Of a stretch of 61,718 nucleotides of DNA, positions 34,399 to 45,600 are shown piece by piece (positions within the stretch are counted from its first letter, which is position 1; every line of letters starts with the position of its first letter). A program made the position numbers and the translations under genes. The notes under the pieces were generated by a model. That model did not search any database. It worked only from the letters and a program-made list of their open reading frames with translations, and was not told the DNA's origin. This DNA comes from Desulfuromonadaceae bacterium (GTDB taxonomy: Bacteria; Desulfobacterota; Desulfuromonadia; Geobacterales; Pseudopelobacteraceae), in assembly GCA_028683855.1 (NCBI GenBank), contig JAQUHA010000023.1, forward strand, positions 1 to 61,718, read 5' to 3'.

Positions 34399-35850
34399 AT
34401 GCCCACTACGCACGAAGACAGCCTGTTTTTCATTCCGGTTGAGGATATTTGCCGCCACAAGGTTGTAACCTGCAGCCCGGATATGCCTCTTGTTGAAATG
34501 GCTAAAATGATGATGACCAACAACATCTCTGGAATTGTTGTCACCCTCAACAATGAACCGGTTGGAATTGTTTCCCTGCGGGATCTGCGTAATCTCATCG
34601 CTGAATCAGCTGCCGATATTCCTGAAATGCTGGTCAGTGACATTATGAAAACCAGGCTTATTTCGATAAAAACCAGCGACCATCTCTTTAAAGCTATCTT
34701 CCTGATGTCTAAACATAATATTCATAGACTTATCGTAGTTGACCAGAACAACAAACTCTCCGGAATCCTTACCGACACAGACCTTCTAAGAATCCAGACG
34801 AGGAGTCCCCTTTACCTTGTTCAGGAGATTGAATCGGCAGTAACCATTGAACAACTGAAGTTAATCGGCAAAAAAATGACAGAAATGCTTAAGTATGCAG
34901 TCAGCACAAATGCTGATGCTCACAGCCTTATTCAGCTTATTGCCCACTTCAATGATGCCTTTACAGAGCGTTTAATACATATACTTGATGTTTACCATGA
35001 CATAAGACTGCCTGAGGGTGCGGCATATCTGGCAATGGGGAGTGAGGGGCGCGGAGAGCAGACTCTTAGAACAGATCAGGATAGTGCTATAGTTTATCGT
35101 GACGATTTGATTCCGGTAAAACAGGCTCAGATTCAACTCTTTGCAAGCAGGATTGTTGCTTCGCTTGAGGCTGTTGGGATACCGCTCTGTCCCGGAAATA
35201 TGATGGCTAATAATCCGGATTGGTGTCACAGCATATCTGAATGGAAGAGATTAACTTCAGAGTGGATATCCAACCCTACCCCTGAGAATACCGTATTTTT
35301 TGGAGTTTTTCAGGATATACGGGTACTTCATGGCGACACCTCTTTTGAAAACGAACTCCGTTCACACATAATTGATTATGTCCGGCATAATTCGGTTTTT
35401 CTGCCGTTGATGGCTCGTAATATTGTACGTTTCAAACCGCCGCTCGGCATATTCGGGAGATTACTTGTCGAAAAGAAGGGTGAAGCAAAGGGTAAGATTG
35501 ATTTAAAAAAAGGGGGGCTGTTTACTCTGACACGCGGTATTGGACTGATTGCCCTTGAAGCAGGAATTATGGGTGGCTCAATATGGGATAAGCTTACACG
35601 TCTCCACTCTTTAAATATTATCTCAGATCACGACCTTGAAACTCTTACAGAATCATTCACATTTCTGATAAGACTTAGACTTGTAAAACAGCTGATTTCA
35701 GCCTCAAGCGGCAGCGAACCGAACAATCTTGTTGATCCGCTTGTTCTAAGGGATAACGAGCGAGACAAACTAAGGGCTGCATTTAAGGGGGTAAACACTC
35801 TGATTGGAATAATGCACAGTCGCTACAAGCTTGACATGATTGCAAGATAA
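34399..35850 (+). CDS. CBS-pair / DUF294 nucleotidyltransferase-like protein
   Basis: A 483-residue cytoplasmic protein. Residues about 15-130 form a pair of CBS domains (adenine-nucleotide sensors). Residues about 150-290 form a DUF294 nucleotidyltransferase-like domain with GSEGRGEQTLRTDQDSA, which keeps the G-S and D-x-D type residues, and a DUF294 C-terminal helical domain follows. Similar proteins lie next to VC_2705-type acetate symporters in many proteobacteria, fitting the divergent symporter operon. A role in nucleotide-dependent control of carbon uptake is inferred; no substrate is known. The ribosome site is weak (GGTG 5 bases before ATG). Confidence 0.88.
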   Translation: MPTTHEDSLFFIPVEDICRHKVVTCSPDMPLVEMAKMMMTNNISGIVVTLNNEPVGIVSLRDLRNLIAESAADIPEMLVSDIMKTRLISIKTSDHLFKAIFLMSKHNIHRLIVVDQNNKLSGILTDTDLLRIQTRSPLYLVQEIESAVTIEQLKLIGKKMTEMLKYAVSTNADAHSLIQLIAHFNDAFTERLIHILDVYHDIRLPEGAAYLAMGSEGRGEQTLRTDQDSAIVYRDDLIPVKQAQIQLFASRIVASLEAVGIPLCPGNMMANNPDWCHSISEWKRLTSEWISNPTPENTVFFGVFQDIRVLHGDTSFENELRSHIIDYVRHNSVFLPLMARNIVRFKPPLGIFGRLLVEKKGEAKGKIDLKKGGLFTLTRGIGLIALEAGIMGGSIWDKLTRLHSLNIISDHDLETLTESFTFLIRLRLVKQLISASSGSEPNNLVDPLVLRDNERDKLRAAFKGVNTLIGIMHSRYKLDMIAR

Positions 35851-35890
35851 AGTAAATTTGCCACCATTCATTCAGAATCAGAGGATAAGA

Positions 35891-36745
35891 CTATCTTTTT
35901 ACCCTCGGATCCAGAGCGTCACGAATCCCTTCCCCAAGCAGATTATACGCAAGAACAGTAGCAAGAATAGCCAACCCTGGAAAGAGAGAGAGCCACCAGG
36001 CAAACTCTATATAATCTTTACCTGATGTTAAAATATTCCCCCAGCTTGGTGTGGGGGGCTGAACGCCGATTCCAAGAAAAGATAGTGCTGATTCTGTAAG
36101 AATTGCACCGGCAACTCCGAGTGTCGCAGCGACAAGAACCGGTGAAATCGCATTTGGGAGTATGTGACGAAATATTATGCGTAGATTGGAGCATCCAATG
36201 CACCGTGCAGCCTGAATATATTCCATTTCTCTAATCGATAGAGTTTCTGCCCTGACCAGACGCGCGACACCCATCCACCCCGTCAACCCGATTACCATCA
36301 TAATGTACCAGATTGACGGTTCAAGAAATGTTATTACCGCAAGAATGAGAAAAAATGCCGGAAAACATAGCATTATATCAACAGTACGCATAAGGAGAGT
36401 ATCAACAATACCGCTGTAATATCCAGAGACCAGACCAACAGCAGTACCGATAACAACTGCTATTCCAATTGCGACAACTCCGACTTTCAGCGAGATTCTT
36501 GCACCATAAATGACTCTGCTGAGAACATCTCTACCCAGTTCATCTGTCCCGAACCAATGCTGAGAAGATGGTGGAGCGAGTACGTGCCATGCATTGATTG
36601 CACTGGGATCGTATGGAGAGATAAGCGGTGCCAGTAGCGACACTAAAAACATCGCCAGCACCACAATGCCGCCGATAAGAGACAAACGATTGCGTTTAAG
36701 GCGTTTCCAAAAAACAGAGTAGAAATAAGAGTGTTTAAAATTCAT
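35891..36745 (-). CDS. Peptide ABC transporter permease, OppC/DppC type
   Basis: A 284-residue inner-membrane permease with six helices. The N-terminal OppC segment (RLSLIGGIVVLAMFLVSLLAP), the HWFGTDELGRDVLSRVIYG signature and the coupling EAA-type loop (VRAETLSIREMEYIQAARCIG) are clear. It is the second permease of an oligopeptide/dipeptide/nickel-type importer. A GGGGAGGGG ribosome site lies 6 bases before the ATG, 3 bases after the OppB-like gene. No ATPase genes (OppD/F) follow; the plus-strand CBS-DUF294 gene converges instead, so the ATPases must be encoded elsewhere. Confidence 0.93.
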   Translation of the reverse strand: MNFKHSYFYSVFWKRLKRNRLSLIGGIVVLAMFLVSLLAPLISPYDPSAINAWHVLAPPSSQHWFGTDELGRDVLSRVIYGARISLKVGVVAIGIAVVIGTAVGLVSGYYSGIVDTLLMRTVDIMLCFPAFFLILAVITFLEPSIWYIMMVIGLTGWMGVARLVRAETLSIREMEYIQAARCIGCSNLRIIFRHILPNAISPVLVAATLGVAGAILTESALSFLGIGVQPPTPSWGNILTSGKDYIEFAWWLSLFPGLAILATVLAYNLLGEGIRDALDPRVKR

Positions 36746-36748
36746 ACT

Positions 36749-37729
36749 CTACCCCTCCCCGTGTCTGATTCGTGGGTCTGCAACCGCGTAACAGAGATCG
36801 GCAGCCAGATTTCCAAAAAGTGTCAGAAATGCTCCTATAACTAGAATTCCCATAACAACCGGATAATCACGTGACATTACGCCCTGATAGAAAAGTTGCC
36901 CCATTCCAGGTATTGCGTAGATTGTCTCAAAAATTACTGAGCCGCCGATAAGCCCCGGAATAGAAAATCCAAGAAGCGTAATCAGAGGGAGCAGAGCATT
37001 ACGAAGCGCGTGTTTATAGATAACAACACTCTCCGACAATCCTTTTGCTCTAGCGGTGGTAATATAATCCTGGCTGACAACATTCAGCATGGCAGAGCGC
37101 ATATATCGCGAAAGCCCCGCCAGACTTCCAAAGGAGGCAACCATTACAGGCATTATGAGATGTTTTGCCATATCCCATAGATAACTCCACATTCCCCAGT
37201 TATCACTCCCCAGTGTGTGGAGTCCGGATATCGGCAGCCACCCCAGGCGCACTCCGAAAAAATACATAAGCAGCAGTGCCAGCCAGAATGTCGGGACGGC
37301 AAACCCAATAAATACGAATACGGTTATCCCCTTATCCAACAATGAATCGCGACGGGTAGCTGCGAGTATACCTATCGGAACAGCCAGACCAAATTCAAGA
37401 AACAGGGCAATAATGTTAAGAGAGAGGGTGACAGGCAGACGCTCCTTTATTTTATCAAGTACCGGCCGTCCATCTGATGAAAAAGATCTTCCGAGATCCA
37501 GACGGACAAGCTTCCCCACCCAGTTGAAGTACTGTTCATGGAGGGGTTTGTCAAGACCGTAGAACCTGGTAAGTCGTTCTCGAGCCTCCTTACCGACTTT
37601 GGGATTCATGGCTGTCTGCATATCAACCGGCTCACCGGGCGCAAGATGAATAACGGTGAAAGTGATCAGGGTGATTCCAAGCATGAGCGGAATCAGCATA
37701 ACAATACGTTTTAGAAGATATATTTTCAT
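36749..37729 (-). CDS. Peptide ABC transporter permease, OppB/DppB type
   Basis: A 326-residue inner-membrane protein with six helices. Typical marks are [21 protein letters not shown] at the start, GEPVDMQT, the coupling loop [23 protein letters not shown] (shown in part) and [16 protein letters not shown]. The start overlaps the end of the binding-protein gene by 4 bases (ATGA), so the genes are translationally coupled. Forms the membrane channel with the OppC-like partner. Confidence 0.94.
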   Translation of the reverse strand: MKIYLLKRIVMLIPLMLGITLITFTVIHLAPGEPVDMQTAMNPKVGKEARERLTRFYGLDKPLHEQYFNWVGKLVRLDLGRSFSSDGRPVLDKIKERLPVTLSLNIIALFLEFGLAVPIGILAATRRDSLLDKGITVFVFIGFAVPTFWLALLLMYFFGVRLGWLPISGLHTLGSDNWGMWSYLWDMAKHLIMPVMVASFGSLAGLSRYMRSAMLNVVSQDYITTARAKGLSESVVIYKHALRNALLPLITLLGFSIPGLIGGSVIFETIYAIPGMGQLFYQGVMSRDYPVVMGILVIGAFLTLFGNLAADLCYAVADPRIRHGEG

Positions 37730-39369
37730 GGCAGATACACCTGCTCTCTCTTGGGTACATACCAGAAGTTCTGATTATAACCTATTCCTGCAGGAGCCGG
37801 TTCAATGCCTCTAATTCGCGAACTAACGACAGGCAGTGCATCAGGCACATAAAGAAATGTGTATGGCTGATCTTCTGCGAGTATCTCCTGAATACGGAAA
37901 TATGCCTTTTTACGTTTTTCCATATCAAAAGTACCACGCCCCTCTACAAGCAAGCGGTCAACCTCTGAATTTTTGTAACCAATGAAATTCAGTTCCCCGG
38001 GAGCTGTTTTACTGGAGTGCCAGATATCGTACATATCGGGATCCTGCGAGATGTTCCACGCCAGCATAACAACTTCAAAATTACCTTTATTAATAAACTC
38101 CTTTAAAAATGCCGCCCATTCAACAACTCTTATTTTAACGTCTATTCCAACAGTACGGAGTCGCTGCTGTACGATCTGAGCCGTCATAAGACGTTGTTGA
38201 TTACCCTGATTGGTGAGAATAGTAAAACTGAGCGGTTTACCGTTTTTTACCAGAAACCCTTCGTTATTTTTTTCTTCCCATCCAGCCTGTTTCAGAAGTT
38301 CAACAGCTCTTTTGGTATCATAGTTAAAGTCCTTTATTTCAGGGTTATATGCCCAACGACCTGGAACAATCGGGCCTGCCGACTTCTGCCCCATTCCGAA
38401 TAGTACACCCTGCACCAGCTCGTCCTTATTTATTGAGGAAGTTATAGCCTGCCGGATACGCTTGTCGGAAAATAGTGGATGACGTAGATTGTAACCCATA
38501 TAGAGATAAGAAGATGAGGGGTAGCGATATTTATTAAAACGCGAGGTAAACCGTTTATTGGCTGTCTGCCGGGCATATTGAACAGGTGTCAGACTCATAA
38601 GGTCTATACCGCTTGATTTCAGCTCCATATACATTGTGGATGTGTCAGGGATGATGCGGTAGATATAACGGTCTATGTAAGGGCGTCCATTGAAATAATC
38701 GCTATTTGCCTCCAATACTATTTTCTGTCCGGCAATCCACTCTTTAAAACGATATGGTCCTGTCCCCACAGGTTTGCGCGCCAGAGGACTCTTCGTTATA
38801 TCCTGATTCTCGAGCAGATGAGCCGGCAGAATGTTCATCCCCCATGAAGCAAGAGCGGGTGCAAAAGGGTTCGCATATACAACACGAATCGTATAATCAT
38901 CAGGTGCCGATATATGTTTAACCTGTTTGAAGTCTTCAGCGTATGCCGTAGGTGTATTGGGATCAATCGTGACCCTGTATGTGTATAGAACGTCACGCGA
39001 GGTAAATGGGGCACCATCATGCCACTTAACTCCACGGTGCAGATGAAATGTAATCGTCAGACCGTCACCGGATATATCAAATGACTCTGCCAGATCTCCG
39101 ACTATTTTTAGATTTTTGTCATATTTTATCAGACCGTTATAAATCTGACCGGCTACTGCAAAGGATGATGAATCGGAAGCCAGAATCGGTATAAGTGTGG
39201 ATGCTTCACCAATCGTACCCTCAACAAGTGAATCACCTGTCACGGGAATATCTGCTGAAACGGTATTAACCGGAGGTTTGGAGGAGAGTTCTGAATCATT
39301 ACAGGAACAGAGAAAAACCATGATAAACAGCCCGTTCGCCAGGCATCGCGCAAGCGGCGATTTTATCAT
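37726..39369 (-). CDS. Peptide-binding lipoprotein of ABC transporter (SBP_bac_5)
   Basis: A 547-residue extracytoplasmic solute-binding protein with a lipoprotein signal ending at the lipobox LCSC (cysteine near 23). Family marks include [50 protein letters not shown] and [17 protein letters not shown]. It is a cluster C binding protein for peptides or similar ligands. GAGGGAGCAGG precedes the ATG, which overlaps the TPR lipoprotein stop by 4 bases. The only solute-binding protein in the operon. Confidence 0.94.
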   Translation of the reverse strand: MIKSPLARCLANGLFIMVFLCSCNDSELSSKPPVNTVSADIPVTGDSLVEGTIGEASTLIPILASDSSSFAVAGQIYNGLIKYDKNLKIVGDLAESFDISGDGLTITFHLHRGVKWHDGAPFTSRDVLYTYRVTIDPNTPTAYAEDFKQVKHISAPDDYTIRVVYANPFAPALASWGMNILPAHLLENQDITKSPLARKPVGTGPYRFKEWIAGQKIVLEANSDYFNGRPYIDRYIYRIIPDTSTMYMELKSSGIDLMSLTPVQYARQTANKRFTSRFNKYRYPSSSYLYMGYNLRHPLFSDKRIRQAITSSINKDELVQGVLFGMGQKSAGPIVPGRWAYNPEIKDFNYDTKRAVELLKQAGWEEKNNEGFLVKNGKPLSFTILTNQGNQQRLMTAQIVQQRLRTVGIDVKIRVVEWAAFLKEFINKGNFEVVMLAWNISQDPDMYDIWHSSKTAPGELNFIGYKNSEVDRLLVEGRGTFDMEKRKKAYFRIQEILAEDQPYTFLYVPDALPVVSSRIRGIEPAPAGIGYNQNFWYVPKREQVYLP

Positions 39370-41081
39370 TTTGTAACCTGCTCCCTCTGCTCACCTTTAA
39401 GTTTCTGGATTTTTTCAATTAACTCCTTCCGTTCCGGAGCTAATATCAAGGCTCTCTGATACTGCTTCAAAGCTTTTTTAAAATACTGTCTGGCGGCAAA
39501 TACATCACCCAGATGTTCTACTATTGTAGAGTCATCATCAACAAGCGATATAGCCTCTTCCAAGGCAGCTACAGCCTCATCATAGCGTTTAAGCTTGAAA
39601 TATGCCCAGCCAAGACTGTCCATTATGAACGCATCCCCTGGACGGATTGCAACAGCCCGCTTAATGTATTTCAACGCTTCATCAAGGTGCGTTCCCATTT
39701 CAGCGTATGAATATCCGAGATAATTCAGAGCCTGGGCATCATTCGGATCAAGAGACAGAACCTGTTTCATCCTTTTAATTGATTCATTGCGCTTGTCCAG
39801 TTTGTCAAAGAGTACGCCTATTCTGAAGTGGTAACGTGGTTCCTTCAAAAACTGCTGCTCATTTTCAATCAGCACCTGAAGAGCCGATTGAGGGTCATCG
39901 AGCGATTCATAAAGAGTTGACAGGTTCAGATAAAGCTCAATATTACCTCTGTTTGAATTAATGGCTTCCTTCAAAGTAGCAATTGCAGCATCACTTTTAT
40001 CCTGCTCCTTGAGTATGAGTGCCATATGTCCAACAGCCTCGATGTACTGCGGAGAACCTTTTGTTATTTTGTCGAATTCGACGTATGCAGACTCAAGTTC
40101 CCCCTTCTCTTCAAGTGCAACCGCAAGATAAAATCTTAAATTATCAGATTCGGGATCTTTTTCCAGCAGATCCTTGAATAGCGCAACTGCTTCATCAAAC
40201 TGTTCGAGTTCAAGAAGCACCAATCCAATTTTACGTTTGGTTTCGACACCTCCATAACCGGATTGAACAGCCATGCGAAGATAATTGAGCGCCTCCGGGA
40301 AACGACGCTGCTGCAGGAGCAGCTGAATGAGACGCTGGAGAACTGCAGCACGATGTTCATCATTATCAATCAAAGCCTTATAGGTTTCTGTCGCTTTAGT
40401 ATAATCACCCATAGCCTCAAAAGTAGCCGCCTTATCAATCAGCGCCTGTTCAAAATCGGGGCGCAATTCCAACACCTTTGTAAAGTAACCAAGAGCGTCG
40501 CGATAAAGTTTCATCTGGCTGTATGTTCTACCAAGATAATAGTAGCCGAGAATCGACTCAGGGTTCAGCTTTACCATTGATTTCAGGGTGGAAACAGCCT
40601 CTTCATATTCAAAGAGTCTCGTAAGCGAAAGAGCAAGATGCAGATAAGCATCTTCCTTTTCGGGGTCAAGCTTGACAGCTTTACGCAAATAGTCCGCCGC
40701 CTCCCAATCCTTTCCGACTGAGGACATTAATATCCCGCCTACGATGTAGGGTGGACGATAATTCTGATCAAGCGCTATAGCTTTATTGACGTATTCAAGT
40801 GACTCCGGAATCTGTCCTATTTTAAGCTTTATCTCGGCAATTTCACCGTGCAGAACGGCAGAACCGGGGTCGATGGATATAGCTTCGCGAAGGAGATTCA
40901 AAGCTGCAGGATAGTCACCTTCATGGGTTGCTAATCTGGCACGCGAGTAGAGATACCATGAGTGAGCGTGAGCATCATGAATTATAGGGGGTGCAGGGGG
41001 AAAATCTTCTACTGCGGGGTTAATACCGGAACAGGCGGTAAGAAGCAGAACAGAAAAAAATACGATAAGCCGCTTGTACAT
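39366..41081 (-). CDS. TPR-repeat lipoprotein
   Basis: A 571-residue lipoprotein with signal and lipobox LLTAC (cysteine near 17) followed by about 14 tandem tetratricopeptide repeats of 34 residues (for example ALNYLGYSYAEMGTHLDEAL and DSLGWAYFKLKRYDEAVAAL). Such proteins scaffold envelope complexes. I prefer the ATG at 41081, which gives a normal signal peptide, over the TTG at 41105. It is the first gene of an operon with the peptide-binding protein (4-base overlap). This coupling suggests it is made together with the importer, though no functional link is established. Confidence 0.9.
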   Translation of the reverse strand: MYKRLIVFFSVLLLTACSGINPAVEDFPPAPPIIHDAHAHSWYLYSRARLATHEGDYPAALNLLREAISIDPGSAVLHGEIAEIKLKIGQIPESLEYVNKAIALDQNYRPPYIVGGILMSSVGKDWEAADYLRKAVKLDPEKEDAYLHLALSLTRLFEYEEAVSTLKSMVKLNPESILGYYYLGRTYSQMKLYRDALGYFTKVLELRPDFEQALIDKAATFEAMGDYTKATETYKALIDNDEHRAAVLQRLIQLLLQQRRFPEALNYLRMAVQSGYGGVETKRKIGLVLLELEQFDEAVALFKDLLEKDPESDNLRFYLAVALEEKGELESAYVEFDKITKGSPQYIEAVGHMALILKEQDKSDAAIATLKEAINSNRGNIELYLNLSTLYESLDDPQSALQVLIENEQQFLKEPRYHFRIGVLFDKLDKRNESIKRMKQVLSLDPNDAQALNYLGYSYAEMGTHLDEALKYIKRAVAIRPGDAFIMDSLGWAYFKLKRYDEAVAALEEAISLVDDDSTIVEHLGDVFAARQYFKKALKQYQRALILAPERKELIEKIQKLKGEQREQVTK

Positions 41082-41287
41082 CGGGAAGCCAGTCCATTTC
41101 AACAAAAAATTTATTGTTTAAAAAAGTTACTTGATTGCGCTTTTTAAGCTTGTAATAAGAATTAAAAGTTGATCCATAAAACTCTATACAGTCTATTAAA
41201 GAGGGTTTTGGAAAGCTAGCATGAAACAAAATATTGGTCAAACAATATAATATTTGTCATGTAGGTGTTGACATCGCCACCGGCTGC

Positions 41288-42610
41288 ATGGAAAATGCAC
41301 TGATGAATAATAATCTGCTTTATCTTTTTTTCGTATTCCTGCTGGTTGCTGCAAACGGTTTCTTCGTTGCTGCTGAATTTTCGCTTGTATCTGTACGCAG
41401 ATCAAGAATTGCTTCGCTGGCAGAAGGTGGAAACGCTCAGGCATCGACTCTCCTTGGGCTTCTTGACAATCTTAATTCCTACATCTCCGCCACTCAACTT
41501 GGAATAACCATGGCTTCTCTTGCCCTTGGATGGATCGGGGAACCGGCACTCTCAAGACTTCTGGAGATACCGCTTCACGACCTTGTCAGCGATTCTGTAC
41601 GTCACACTATTTCGTTCGCGGCTGCATTTACTATAATCACATTTCTTCATATAGTTCTTGGCGAACTTGCACCAAAAACACTGGCTCTTGATAAGGCTGA
41701 GCGTGTTGCTCTCGCAGTAGCAACTCCATTAAGGTTTTTCCACACACTTTTCAGCTGGCCAATCCGGTTGCTTGATTATGCAGGCAGAAGCACGGTTCGT
41801 CTCCTTGGTTTAGAGGTTTCACCGGAGAATGAAAGTGCATATACCGTTGATGAGCTGCGCCAGATAATTAATATTTCACACACAAGCGGTGCTTTAGAGA
41901 CATCCGAACAGCAGTTGCTTCATCGAATATTCGAGTTTTCTGATTCAGAAGTGCAGGACGTGATGATACCAAGAAACGCTGTAACCGCGATACCAGTTAA
42001 TTCAACCCTTGAGGCGACTTTATCAGTTTTCAATTTACACGGGTTTTCACGTATTCCGGTTTACGAGGAAAAACTGGATAATATAATAGGGATTATCGTA
42101 AGACGTGACCTTGAGCCGTATCTATCTCAGGTTGAAATGCCTGAGTTCAATCTTACCGATCTTGTTCATCCTCCACGCTTCATCCCTGCAAATGCTCAAC
42201 TCAGTACCGCCCTGAAACAGATGCAGTCTACCCGTAATCACATGATCTTTATTGTCGATGAATATGGCGGATTTGAAGGAATTATAACTCTTGAAGATCT
42301 GCTGGAGGAGATAGTCGGTGAAATTGACGATGAATATGATGATGTTTCATCTCCTCAATGTGTAGAAGATGACAAGGACTACCTCATAGACGGTATGCTG
42401 ACTGTTCGTGAAGTAAATCTCCGCCTGAATCTGCATCTGCCTGAGGATGCAACTTACAGCACAATAGCAGGCTTCCTGCTCGCCCAGTCAGGTCGATTGT
42501 TACAGCAGGGGGAGTACATTGATTTCGGAGAGGCACGTTTCAAGGTAGAGTCTGTAGACGGTAAGAGAATTTGCCAGGTAAGAGTAACTATAGCGGATCC
42601 GACTGAATGA
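41288..42610 (+). CDS. CNNM/HlyC-CorC family membrane protein
   Basis: About 440 residues. An N-terminal DUF21/CNNM membrane domain (about 1-190; FFVAAEFSLVSVRRSRI, LGELAPKTLALDKAE), a pair of CBS domains (about 205-325; VQDVMIPRNAVTAIP, FIVDEYGGFEGIITLEDLL) and a CorC_HlyC domain (about 340-430). Bacterial relatives are Mg2+/Co2+ efflux proteins; the old name hemolysin is misleading. The start is uncertain: ATG at 41288 or 41303 fit the membrane domain; a more upstream start at 41234 would add a polar stretch. The stop overlaps the AsmA start by 4 bases. Confidence 0.9.
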   Translation: MENALMNNNLLYLFFVFLLVAANGFFVAAEFSLVSVRRSRIASLAEGGNAQASTLLGLLDNLNSYISATQLGITMASLALGWIGEPALSRLLEIPLHDLVSDSVRHTISFAAAFTIITFLHIVLGELAPKTLALDKAERVALAVATPLRFFHTLFSWPIRLLDYAGRSTVRLLGLEVSPENESAYTVDELRQIINISHTSGALETSEQQLLHRIFEFSDSEVQDVMIPRNAVTAIPVNSTLEATLSVFNLHGFSRIPVYEEKLDNIIGIIVRRDLEPYLSQVEMPEFNLTDLVHPPRFIPANAQLSTALKQMQSTRNHMIFIVDEYGGFEGIITLEDLLEEIVGEIDDEYDDVSSPQCVEDDKDYLIDGMLTVREVNLRLNLHLPEDATYSTIAGFLLAQSGRLLQQGEYIDFGEARFKVESVDGKRICQVRVTIADPTE

Positions 42611-45600
42611 AAATAACTCCACATCTTATAAAAATTGTCGGTATTCTTTTAACTTCAATCGTCACGATTGTAATTGCTATCGCTCTTTTTCTCCCCTATC
42701 TACTGGATTTGAACGCCTACCGTTCAGAAATAGTTACAGCCATACAGAATAGTCTTGGACGTAAGGTAAGCTTCAACTCAGGCTCGTTTGCATGGCATTT
42801 AGGACCATCATTTGACTTTAAAGAGTTTGCTGTCAAAGAAAAGGATGGAAAAACCGATTTTATATCGGCAAAACAGATAACTGTTCAGTTAGCTCTTCTG
42901 CCGCTACTGGAAAAGAGAGTCCAACTGAGGAAGCTGATTCTGGATGGCACCGTAGTGTCATTATACCGCTCTTCTGACGGCACTCTAAATATTGATGATT
43001 TAATGAAAACAAGCAGTAGTGATTTGCGCATTAATTTCCGTAAGATTACGATCAAAAACGGTTCAGTTCTATGGAGGGACAACGTAGTAGACAAAATTCC
43101 CTTTTCTCTCTCGCTGAAGAATATATCTCTTGTAGCAGACCACCTGAATAGTGGTCAGAACGGAGGTATAAAACTAACAGCAGAAATTCCATCCGGCAAC
43201 AGAACTCCTACAATCATTGCCCTTAATGGCAAAATCAATCTTCCTGGAAGCGGAAAACCGCTAATTGAAACTTTTCTTGACTGCGCCTTATCGGTGAAAT
43301 CTGCCGAACCCGATAGATTCTGGCTCTATTTCGCGCGTTTTGTGCCTTTTGGTAATACTGGCGGCAGGGTGGATTTTCTTACAAATTTTAAAGGGACACC
43401 TCTTGATTTTTCAGCGGATGGTAAAATTACTGTCACCGGTGCAAAGCTTATATGGCCGACTGTATTTCACACATCACTTTCCCCCAAAAACCTGCAGCTT
43501 GATTATAAGCTGGCATTAAACAGACAGCTTATCAATTTTTCGTCTGTTGATCTAAGCATGGAAGGTTTCAGAATAAAGGGGAGTTTCGAACTTCACGATT
43601 ATCTTTCAAAAGATCCGCGCATAGTCACCAAAGCAAGTACTCCATCTACATTTCGATATGAGGATGTGCGGGATTACGTACCGTATGGCATTATAATAGA
43701 CCCCGATGTTGTTGATTACATAAAAAACAAGATCAAAACCGGAGTTTTCAAACTTGATGAAGGGGTTCTTAATGGCAGAATAAGCCAGATTACACAGATG
43801 GAAGTCGGACAGAACTATAATACTCTTATGATCCGCGGAACTGTAAATAACGGATTGTTGAGTTATGGTTCAAAAGCTCCTACTTTCAATAGCCTTAATG
43901 GTACGATAGAGCTGAAAGGAAAAAATTTCAACCTGCTGGGGATGACTGGAAACTTTGGAAAGTCACCATTTTCGTTGAATGGCTCAATTGTTGAGTATAA
44001 TACCGACAAACAATCTAACTACCCTATCTCTATGAATATATCACCTAGCCACACTGAAATGGCATGGCTGGGGAAACTTGCAGGAATACCATCACTTGAG
44101 TACAGCGGAAACTCATCATTGTCCCTTTCCGGAAATGGTCAGATCTCAGCTTACAGACTTAATGGAGAATGGAATCTTAATGAGGCGTTCTACTCGCTGC
44201 CGGGCTATGTTACCAAACCTATGTCTATGCCGCACAATATAAAATTTAATTCGATTATAGCTGAAGATGAAACAAAAGTTACAAATGTAAACTACAATCT
44301 TCAACCTCTTGTTGTGACCGGCAGCGGTTTAATAGGTTATGGGAAAAATGCGTATCTCGGTTTCGATCTCCAGTCCAATGCTTTTCTGATGAATGAATCA
44401 CTCCCTATTCTCCAAATGTGGCGACAGTATAAACCGGTAGGCAGGGTAAAGGCTCACATAAAAGGTGGCGGAGATCCGGCTGATATGAGTGCAATGGATT
44501 ATCACGGCACCGTAAACATCTCAGATTTCAGCATTCTCCCGGATGACCAGCTTAAAACTATCAAAGGGATGAACGGTTCGATTATTTTCAAAGGTAACAG
44601 TCTGGAAACCGACAACATTCAGGCTCGCTACGAAAATTCAGACATTAACCTTAAAGCTGCAATCAAAAGTCTTAAAAATCCGGAAGGGGAAATAACCCTC
44701 TCTTCCTCTCAATTTTATCTAAGCGATATAAACAGTGATCTGAAAACTCCTGATCTTGCTTTCAAAAGAGTGAATTCTGATTTAATCATTCGTGAAGGTC
44801 ACATCGATATTAAAAAACTTTCCGGTGTACTTAATTCGTCAAATTTTCATTTGAATGGCGTATACCACACCGGCTCTAAACAACAGGCTAATATTTCAGT
44901 TACATCAACCAAACTTGATGTTAACGATCTACTTCTACTTACATCCTCTGAGAAAAAGAGCAGTAGCGGGCAGAACAGTAAGCTTAATATTAAAATGGCT
45001 CTGAACGTACAGGATGGTAACTTTGGTAAAATGCTCTTTCATAATCTGAATGCTGCGGCAGAGCAGGAGAACGGGATCATATATCTGAAAAATCTGACGG
45101 CAAACCTGCAGGATGGTAAACTTTCAGCCAAAGGCAGGATTGCTCCGGACGGAGTTAACGGTGACCGGTACGATCTCAGTTTTGATATAACAAACGCAGA
45201 TGCTGAAAATCTGTTTGAGGCACTTGAATTTTCGCGTGAAGTTACAGGTAAATTGACCCTTCATGCTGATTTAACGGCTCGTGGCAAAACTCTTTTAGAA
45301 ATAAAAAGAAGTGCTTTAGGTAATCTTCGCCTCAATATGGATAGCGGTAAAATACGAAAATTCAGTACACTCTCCAAAGTATTTTCAATACTTAACGTAT
45401 CCCAACTACTTAAATTCGAGATTCCTGACATGGCTTCAGGCGGTATGCCTTACAAGAGCATTAAAGGGAGCATCGCTGTAAAAGACGGTACTCTCTCAAC
45501 AGAGGATCTTTTCATCAGCAGCAACGCCATAAATGTTTCAATCATCGGAACAGCAGATATAGTCAATAAAGAGCTTAATTTAACACTTGGAGCCCAGCCG

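Noticed and set aside
41234-41287. Upstream extension of the CNNM-type protein
   Set aside because: It adds a polar stretch before the first membrane helix and has no ribosome site; a later ATG fits the family better.
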